From positions 1 to 16,327 of the forward strand of contig JABJGX010000032.1 of the NCBI GenBank assembly GCA_018662075.1: DNA of 16,327 bases, given 5' to 3'. Below the pieces are notes generated by a model. It was not told where the DNA came from and did no database searches. It saw only the letters and a program-made list of their open reading frames with translations. A program made the position numbers and the translations under genes. The stretch comes from Candidatus Peregrinibacteria bacterium (lineage in GTDB: Bacteria > Patescibacteriota > Gracilibacteria > Peribacterales > Peribacteraceae). Position 1 is the stretch's first letter. Each line of letters starts with the position of its first letter. Positions 1-5,768 of this stretch are shown here, in pieces.

Positions 1-1674
1 GAACAATGGATGTGGCTTGTGTGGTCGACTCTTAAACTCTGGATGGAACTGTGATCCAACCATAAACGGATGGTTCTTCACTTCAACAATTTCCATTAGC
101 TTACTTTCTGGCCATTCACCCGAGAAAATAAGCCCCTTGTCCTCCAGTTTCTTTCTAAAGGCATTATTAAACTCGTATCGGTGACGGTGACGTTCTTCGA
201 TCTCATCTTCACCATACACAGCGTGCGCCTTTGTTCCTTTTTTAAGCTTACACTTATACGTTCCCAGCCTAAGTGTTCCTCCACGTGCTCTTCCTTTGTT
301 CTGGTCTTTCATGAAGTGCACCAAGTACTTACTTCGTGGTAGCTTTTCGTCTTCATCAAACTCTTCACTCGTAATCAGCTCGTCCTTTAGGAAGGTACGT
401 GCGAACTCTATTGCAAGTATCTGTGACCCAAGACAAAGCCCCAAGTACGGTACCTTCTTTGTTCGTGCGTAGCGTGCTGCTGCAATCTTTCCTTCGATAC
501 CACGTGTTCCAAAGCCACCTGGGATAACCATCCCCTTACAGGACTTAAGAAGCTTCCAGCTATCTTTGTCTTTTTGTTCTAGCTTTTCACTATCGATCCA
601 AACGATATCTGCTTTGTACCCTTCGTGAACAGCAGCCGTTTTGATAGATTCGATAACACTCAAATATGCATCTTCTAAGTTTGTATACTTACCAACAACA
701 GCAATAGATATCGCCTTGTCTGCTTTTGTATGCCGTTCCATTCCCTCTTTCCATGCAGTCATGTCTGGCTTTAGGTCGCCAAGGTTTAGCTGACGGCCAA
801 TGATCTGTGCAATTTTGTACTTCTGAAGCGCTACCGGAACATCGTAAATACTGCTGAGTGTTTGCGCAGGGATAACCGCTGCGCGAGCAACTGAACAGAA
901 TGTAGAGATCTTATCAAGCAGGTCTTTTGTGATCTTGTAATCAGCTCTAGCCAAGATCATATCTGGCTGTAGTCCAATACGACGAAGCTCTCTGACAGAA
1001 AGCTGTGTTGGCTTTGTCTTTAATTCTTTTGATCCCTTCAAGTACGGAAGTAGTGTGAGATGCACATGCATAATTTTCTCCCTACCCATTTCTGCCTTCA
1101 TTTGTCTGATAGCTTCCAAAAATGGCTCTCCTTCGATGTCTCCTACTGTTCCACCGATCTCTACCATCAACACATCGCACTCACTCTTCTCTGCAGCATT
1201 AATAATGTTTTGTTTAATAGCATCCGTCACATGAGGCACAACCTGTACCGTTCCTCCTTGGAAGTCTCCTTTGCGCTCTCTTGCGAGAACCTCTGTATAG
1301 ATACGACCTGTAGTTACCGTTGAAAGCTTGCTCATCGGTTCGTCGATAAAGCGCTCGTAGTGTCCGAGGTCTAGGTCTGTCTCCGCTCCATCATCTGTGA
1401 CAAACACTTCACCATGCTGGAATGGGCTCATTGTTCCTGGGTCGATGTTCAAGTACGGATCGAGCTTCTGAACAAACACTTTCAGTCCTGTTGTTTTAAG
1501 AATTGCACCAATAGAAGCTGCTGCAATTCCCTTTCCGAGACTACTGCAAACACCACCGGTCACAATAATAAAACGGGGGTCTTTTTTCGTCTTCCCATCT
1601 GGGTTCTGAGCAACCTTCTTGCCGGACATAGCCTTGGCGACGGCTGGTGATTCAGGTTTTTTGGAAGGATTCAT
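1..1674 (-). CDS. pyrG: CTP synthase (glutamine-hydrolysing), C-terminus cut by window edge
   Basis: Makes CTP from UTP, ATP and glutamine in the cytoplasm; last step of de novo cytidine nucleotide synthesis. I translated it from the ATG at 1672-1674; 558 codons lie in the window. An N-terminal synthase domain begins with the P-loop-like GGVCSSLGKG (about 40-49), followed by QKLDPYLNIDPGTMSP and the EIGGTVGDIE block. A class I glutamine amidotransferase domain follows, with nucleophile Cys414 in GLCLGSQ and His544/Glu546 in QFHPEF. The last visible residues are PHPLF, normally close to the C-terminus, so probably only 10-20 residues are missing. Two oddities: about 33 extra Lys/Pro-rich residues precede the usual start of the fold (the Met16 ATG at 1629 is an alternative start), and the canonical GGVVSS reads GGVCSS. 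No Shine-Dalgarno is seen. It diverges from the LOG gene across 144 bp; its promoter there is unclear. Confidence 0.97.
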   Translation of the reverse strand, partial: MNPSKKPESPAVAKAMSGKKVAQNPDGKTKKDPRFIIVTGGVCSSLGKGIAAASIGAILKTTGLKVFVQKLDPYLNIDPGTMSPFQHGEVFVTDDGAETDLDLGHYERFIDEPMSKLSTVTTGRIYTEVLARERKGDFQGGTVQVVPHVTDAIKQNIINAAEKSECDVLMVEIGGTVGDIEGEPFLEAIRQMKAEMGREKIMHVHLTLLPYLKGSKELKTKPTQLSVRELRRIGLQPDMILARADYKITKDLLDKISTFCSVARAAVIPAQTLSSIYDVPVALQKYKIAQIIGRQLNLGDLKPDMTAWKEGMERHTKADKAISIAVVGKYTNLEDAYLSVIESIKTAAVHEGYKADIVWIDSEKLEQKDKDSWKLLKSCKGMVIPGGFGTRGIEGKIAAARYARTKKVPYLGLCLGSQILAIEFARTFLKDELITSEEFDEDEKLPRSKYLVHFMKDQNKGRARGGTLRLGTYKCKLKKGTKAHAVYGEDEIEERHRHRYEFNNAFRKKLEDKGLIFSGEWPESKLMEIVEVKNHPFMVGSQFHPEFKSRPHKPHPLF

Positions 1675-1781
1675 ACAAATAAAATTGGCTTCTTCCGATA
1701 GATTCTCGGGGGAGACGCCCGCAACAGATACTACCGAAATTTCGCCTAAAAGCAAGGAGAGATAAAAGCTCACACGAGGCC

Positions 1782-1818
1782 TTGACTCTTTCAGATATCC
1801 AAGTATAAATACTATAAC
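1782..1818 (+). promoter_or_regulatory. Promoter of the LOG-family gene, predicted leaderless
   Basis: A -35 TTGACT (1782-1787; 5 of 6 to TTGACA), a 16-bp spacer and a -10 TATAAA (1804-1809; 5 of 6) are followed by exactly 9 nt and then the ATG at 1819. Initiation about 7 nt past the -10 would begin the mRNA at or within 2-3 nt of the start codon. There is no room for a Shine-Dalgarno and none is present. The same geometry recurs upstream of 5683 and 9179. Confidence 0.7.
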
Positions 1819-3060
1819 ATGAGTTTACTAAATGCTGATCAGGAACGGGAGAGAAGCGAATTCATCCGTCCGTCACCATCCCCTCCTTCTAAGCGTACAA
1901 TAGAGAGACTCGAAGAATCTGGAAACAGAAATAACATTATTGCATACAAGATGCTCCAAGGGATACATACGCTCTACGCTCAGCCAGAAATCTGGAAGAA
2001 TTTGTCAGATAACACGCGAAATGAACTGACACAATTACGTGGAATTGGGTTTGATGGATGTTATCCAGATCAAAGTGATTTTAAGCGAATTCGAGATGGA
2101 CTTGGGGAGGAAACAGAAGCAACAAAAAGACTAGAAGAAACACTCGAAACACTCGAAACATTTATTCTTGTACAAGAGGGATTGTGGGAGTCTATGAGTA
2201 CTATGTACCCATCCGAAGACCTACAGCATATTTTACAAGATACTATTGTAGCTGTGCACGAACTTCCAGAAATTCACGGAAGAAGAATCGTCACATTCGG
2301 TAGTGCACGCACTCCACCCAACTCTCCTGTATACGACGCTGTTCGTTGGCTAAATGAAACAATTGTAACAGGGTCTTTGCGTGAAGATGGCACATCGGAA
2401 ACTGTACTCAGTGGAGCAGGTCCAGGAACAATGGAAGCTGCAAACCATGGTGCGATGCTTGCACGGTGGAACATCCTCAATACACTAAACAATAAACTTG
2501 AAACTGCACCAGAGGATGCAAGAGAAGAGATTCAAAATGCAATCGTTACTGCCAGGTCACAAATCCACAGCATGGGAATTCGCATTCAGTTGCCATTTGA
2601 AGCATTCTGGAACAATCATTTGCAGCTCAACCTTACTATTAAGAATTTTGCACCACGCAAAGGAGCGCTTATCTCTACTGCTATGGGTCGCACTATTAAA
2701 CATAATGGGAATGAAAATAACGGACATCCAAACCATCCAGCAATCTTTGCAATGCCAGGAGGCTTTGGAACAGAAGATGAACTCTGGGATGCTGCATGCC
2801 TCATTCAATGCGGAAAGATGCCTGGGATGCCAATTTTTGTAATGGGCGAACAGATGTCTGAAAAAGTCCTTAGCGACTTAGAAAAAATGCAGTCATGGGG
2901 AGCTATTAGTCCTGATGACTGGGATATCTTTACAGTGTGCAAAAATGAAATAGATGCTGTCGAGAAATATCATGAAGCACACGACCTAGAAATGAGTAGC
3001 TATACAAAAAATGCAATCTTGGAGCGTGCACCAACACTCAACACTTCTCAGACTACGTAA
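1819..3060 (+). CDS. LOG-family (PpnN/YgdH-like) nucleotide 5'-monophosphate phosphoribohydrolase
   Basis: A 413-residue cytoplasmic protein. The C-terminal two thirds has the LOG ('lysine decarboxylase-like') Rossmann fold. Visible motifs are VTFGSARTPP (158-167), SGAGPGTMEAANHGA (198-212, the GGGPGIMEAAN block), FAPRKGAL (277-284, carrying the RK pair) and the signature PGGFGTEDE (313-321). Known members hydrolyse NMPs to free base plus ribose 5-phosphate (PpnN, plant LOG). The first ~150 residues are helical and charged and resemble nothing I recognise; an N-terminal extension of this size fits the long PpnN class rather than the ~190-residue LOGs, but I cannot align it. The substrate is not readable from sequence. 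It faces the phosphoribosyltransferase/GuaB1 pair tail to tail with an 8-bp overlap, which suggests a shared purine theme. The start is set by the promoter ending 9 nt upstream. Confidence 0.85.
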   Translation: MSLLNADQERERSEFIRPSPSPPSKRTIERLEESGNRNNIIAYKMLQGIHTLYAQPEIWKNLSDNTRNELTQLRGIGFDGCYPDQSDFKRIRDGLGEETEATKRLEETLETLETFILVQEGLWESMSTMYPSEDLQHILQDTIVAVHELPEIHGRRIVTFGSARTPPNSPVYDAVRWLNETIVTGSLREDGTSETVLSGAGPGTMEAANHGAMLARWNILNTLNNKLETAPEDAREEIQNAIVTARSQIHSMGIRIQLPFEAFWNNHLQLNLTIKNFAPRKGALISTAMGRTIKHNGNENNGHPNHPAIFAMPGGFGTEDELWDAACLIQCGKMPGMPIFVMGEQMSEKVLSDLEKMQSWGAISPDDWDIFTVCKNEIDAVEKYHEAHDLEMSSYTKNAILERAPTLNTSQTT

Positions 3061-4042
3061 AGAACGCTACTTTCTCCTCTGCAATCTCTGTAAGAGAAAC
3101 TTCTTTTGCTTTAGCTTTCAATGAATCTGATGCCTCTGGATAACGTTCTTCTAAATACTGCGTTGTTGTCATGCCGTCTGCAGCAAGCTTCTGGACTTCA
3201 GTCCAATACTGATGCACATCTTCTTTGTACTCGGCAACATCAAATGCACGGGAACCTGCATCATAAATAGTACAACGCTCTAAAGCGTATCTGACGTTTT
3301 GCTCCTGATGTGCAATAAATGCTGGCATAAGAACTGATTCACGACGCAAAAGGTCAGTACCCTGAAGTTTAATAGTGGTAGTTGTTTTGGAATCAGCTAA
3401 ATGAAACTTTCCTTCGATGTACACAACATCTATTCCTTCGAAATCCTTAAAACGTTCTTTCCAAATCGCAAAATACTTTTCAAGAATTTTTTCAGTCTTG
3501 TGACATCCGATAGTAAAGAATACCAAGTGACGGATAGAGGCATCAGACTCTTCAAGGATCTTGGTCAGTGTCTGGAGTCCGCTATCAAGCGTTACCCCTG
3601 TTGCAACAACGTCACCGCAAAACACCACACTTCCTCTTCCCATCGTACTTTTACGGTAGGAATCTTCACTGACATACCATCTTCCATCTTCATCTTTGTT
3701 ACGCTGACTACTAATAAACGTAGAACCATGAAGGTTCCAGTTATATGCAAGGCTGAGTGCATTACGGATACCAAAGTTTAGCCCACCTCGTAAGAAGTTA
3801 AGAACGTTTACATCTTTCTCAGCAATATCTGATGGCAACTGATCTTTAAAAGCCTTGAGGAAGGAAGTCATTCCTTTCTCTATAGCTTCTGTATAAGCAA
3901 CTCCCATTAACTCTGGCTTGTTAACGACCTCACACGTGCTCGGCGTTGAAAAAATAAAGCGCCGTATGGGGTCTTTATAATCACCCTCTATTTGTGCAAT
4001 AGAGATCTCTTCTGTGTCGGTGATCATGTTGAGTGTCTGCAT
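3053..4042 (-). CDS. Phosphoribosyltransferase-fold protein, probable nucleobase PRTase
   Basis: 329 residues. The PRPP-binding loop is plain: SVVFCGDVVATGVTLDSGL (about 138-156), matching the type I PRTase pattern (hydrophobic strand, acidic pair, then small/Thr-Gly-x-Thr). LNFLRGGLNFG (81-91) fits the earlier PPi-loop strand, like the RGG/RAG of UPRT and HPRT enzymes. The usual acidic pair is reduced to Gly143-Asp144. The protein is longer than HPRT/UPRT (about 180-220 aa), with roughly 100 extra helical C-terminal residues of unknown role. It starts 24 nt after the GuaB1-type gene stops and shares its transcript, so purine base salvage (guanine, hypoxanthine or xanthine) is a reasonable inference; a regulatory or non-catalytic PRTase fold is the alternative. 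No Shine-Dalgarno; ACTCT lies 4 nt before the ATG. Met6 is another possible start. Confidence 0.75.
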   Translation of the reverse strand: MQTLNMITDTEEISIAQIEGDYKDPIRRFIFSTPSTCEVVNKPELMGVAYTEAIEKGMTSFLKAFKDQLPSDIAEKDVNVLNFLRGGLNFGIRNALSLAYNWNLHGSTFISSQRNKDEDGRWYVSEDSYRKSTMGRGSVVFCGDVVATGVTLDSGLQTLTKILEESDASIRHLVFFTIGCHKTEKILEKYFAIWKERFKDFEGIDVVYIEGKFHLADSKTTTTIKLQGTDLLRRESVLMPAFIAHQEQNVRYALERCTIYDAGSRAFDVAEYKEDVHQYWTEVQKLAADGMTTTQYLEERYPEASDSLKAKAKEVSLTEIAEEKVAFFT

Positions 4043-4066
4043 AAAAAGAGTGTAACTTCTGAAGAC

Positions 4067-5683
4067 CTACTTAGGAAGACCTTCCTGGTATCCACTAGCC
4101 ATCTGGATACCAATGCGAGCACGTTCCTTAAATCCTGGCATATCAAGCTCTCCTGAATACGTTACTGCTGACGTAACACCATCCATCATATGATGAACAA
4201 TATCAGCTGCAGACTGCATACCTGGCTTTTGGTACACACGTGATTCTACACCTTCACTACGATGCCCAAGGATATTCCGTATGAATGACCTATCATTTTC
4301 TGTTGATCCATTTCTCAGCTCAGAAGATTGGCGAGCAGCCATACCTGTGTTAATAGCATATGTCCTACCTTCATCGTCTTTATAAAGGTCTGTCGCGCTC
4401 TCTGCTGTAGGTGCGAGTATTGTACCGAGCATAACCTGTGACGAATATGCTAAAGCTAAAGCAGAGTCTCGTGGATCAACAATACCTCCATCAGCCCAGA
4501 TATTTTTGCCGTATTTTTGTGCCTCCTCACCACAGTCCATAACCGCACTAAATTGTGGGCGACCTACACCTGTCTCTCTGCGCGTTGAACACATCGCTCC
4601 AGGGCCGATTCCAACTTTAACAATATCTGCACCAGATGAGATCGCACGACGGACTGCATCACGCGTGACAACATTTCCTGCAACAATAGTCACATCACGA
4701 TCAACTTCATTTTCAATATATTCTCTAGCCTGAAGAATATGATCATAAGCAGCTATTTCCTGATCCAAATTTGCTGTATCAAATACCACGCCTCTTGCAC
4801 CAAGACTAATCGCATATCGCAATCTCTCTAATGGATTATTATTTAACGCACCAATGGTTGGCACAAAAGCAAGACCACCATTCACACCTTCAAATGGCTT
4901 ATAACGATGTGCATATGCTGCCTCTTTCTTGGTATATGCACCTGCAACTGTTTCATCACTACGAAGTATGGGAAGAAGCGGATTATTTTCACTCACCATG
5001 AGGCGCGCAGCATCAATAGGTGATATTCCTTCCTCCTCTGTGACAACAGAATCTTTACGAATATATTGTTTAATCGAACGGTCTTTATCCTGACTACTTG
5101 GAATTTTACTCTGATCAACAACACCAAGGAATCTACCATCATCATCAACAACAACTGCCGTACTCGTCACCCGCTTATCCATAAACTCTGCCAACTGCTT
5201 TACAGAAGTGTCAGGGGTAACAGTAATTGGTGTTGGGTACTGTGTACGGGACTCTAAATATTTTGCAATCTTTTTTAGTTCTTCGTTAGATTTATCCTGA
5301 GGAATTGCAGCAGCTCCACCCATACGCGCCATAACCTCCGCCATTCTCTTGCCTGTAACGCGATTCATATTTGACGATACAACAGGTGTCGTATTTCCGA
5401 GTCCATCTGCTGGAGAAAAATCTACTTTATCCCTCGAAAGGCCACTGCTGATGTTATGCAATGCAGACAATCTAATCACTTCCGCAAAATACTTACGATG
5501 TGCTTCTAATTTAAGCTCAACTGAAGCTTGTACTAATTCAGTCTTTAGTTTTTTCAATTGAGAGACTTCATCTTCAGATATTCCATCCATAACTTTTTGC
5601 TCAATAGCATTAACCGGCATAAAAAACGCGTCCTGATACGTCAGGTCTGGGTGATCCTGTGGATTAAAGTTTAGTTTTGGCAT
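4067..5683 (-). CDS. IMPDH/GMPR-family enzyme with CBS pair, GuaB1-like (probable GMP reductase)
   Basis: 538 residues from the ATG at 5683. The (beta/alpha)8 barrel carries IMPDH/GMPR landmarks: VAGNVVT (334-340), the Cys loop GIGPGAMCSTRRETGVGRPQ with catalytic Cys365, and WADGGI (396-401). A CBS pair lies at about 150-262. The wording PVVSSNMNRVTGKRMAEVMAR, GAAAIPQD, VGRPQFSAV and the end IGIQMASGYQEGLPK matches GuaB1 (TIGR01303, 'IMPDH-related 1') better than true IMPDH. The mycobacterial GuaB1 is known to be a GMP reductase (GMP + NADPH to IMP + NH3). The IMPDH Arg-Tyr dyad is not intact: the nearest match reads DRSF (464-467). Odd points are about 60 extra helical residues at roughly 25-88 and DTAN (302-305) where the family has DTAHGH. 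An upstream TTG at 5725 is rejected because it lies in a terminator. First gene of a two-gene unit with the PRTase. Plain IMP dehydrogenase remains possible. Confidence 0.85.
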   Translation of the reverse strand: MPKLNFNPQDHPDLTYQDAFFMPVNAIEQKVMDGISEDEVSQLKKLKTELVQASVELKLEAHRKYFAEVIRLSALHNISSGLSRDKVDFSPADGLGNTTPVVSSNMNRVTGKRMAEVMARMGGAAAIPQDKSNEELKKIAKYLESRTQYPTPITVTPDTSVKQLAEFMDKRVTSTAVVVDDDGRFLGVVDQSKIPSSQDKDRSIKQYIRKDSVVTEEEGISPIDAARLMVSENNPLLPILRSDETVAGAYTKKEAAYAHRYKPFEGVNGGLAFVPTIGALNNNPLERLRYAISLGARGVVFDTANLDQEIAAYDHILQAREYIENEVDRDVTIVAGNVVTRDAVRRAISSGADIVKVGIGPGAMCSTRRETGVGRPQFSAVMDCGEEAQKYGKNIWADGGIVDPRDSALALAYSSQVMLGTILAPTAESATDLYKDDEGRTYAINTGMAARQSSELRNGSTENDRSFIRNILGHRSEGVESRVYQKPGMQSAADIVHHMMDGVTSAVTYSGELDMPGFKERARIGIQMASGYQEGLPK

Positions 5684-5721
5684 AAGGAAGCCATTATTAA
5701 GCCCTCGGGATTCTTTCGCAA
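5684..5721 (-). promoter_or_regulatory. Promoter of the GuaB1-like gene, predicted leaderless
   Basis: Read on the minus strand: -35 TTGCGA (5716-5721; 4 of 6), 17-bp spacer, -10 AATAAT (5693-5698; 5 of 6), then 9 nt (5684-5692) to the ATG at 5683. It lies directly downstream of the pyrophosphatase terminator, so the GuaB1/PRTase pair is probably its own transcription unit. It supports 5683 as the start codon. Confidence 0.6.
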
Positions 5722-5723
5722 GC

Positions 5724-5746
5724 AAAAAGCGCCCTTTCGAGCGCTT
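5724..5746 (-). terminator. Rho-independent terminator of the pyrophosphatase gene
   Basis: On the minus strand an 8-bp stem AAGCGCTC / GGGCGCTT (one T-G pair) closes a GAAA tetraloop and runs into TTTTT. It begins 22 nt after the hppA stop codon. GNRA loop, G+C-rich stem and T-tract are all present. Confidence 0.88.
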
Positions 5747-5768
5747 GATACATTACTATTCAAAATTA

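Noticed and set aside
1692..1728. G/C-rich stretch in the pyrG leader as a terminator or attenuator
   Set aside because: The best stem is 4 bp (CGGG/CCCG) and no T-tract follows; not enough to call.
2498..2842. A 114-codon open frame in another frame of the LOG gene
   Set aside because: It overlaps the conserved PGGFGTE region in the real frame and has no recognisable feature of its own.
4067..5683. Straight assignment as guaB (IMP dehydrogenase)
   Set aside because: The Cys-loop context, PVVSSNMNRVTGKRMAE block and C-terminal MASGYQEG wording fit GuaB1-type GMP reductase better, and the IMPDH Arg-Tyr dyad is not intact.
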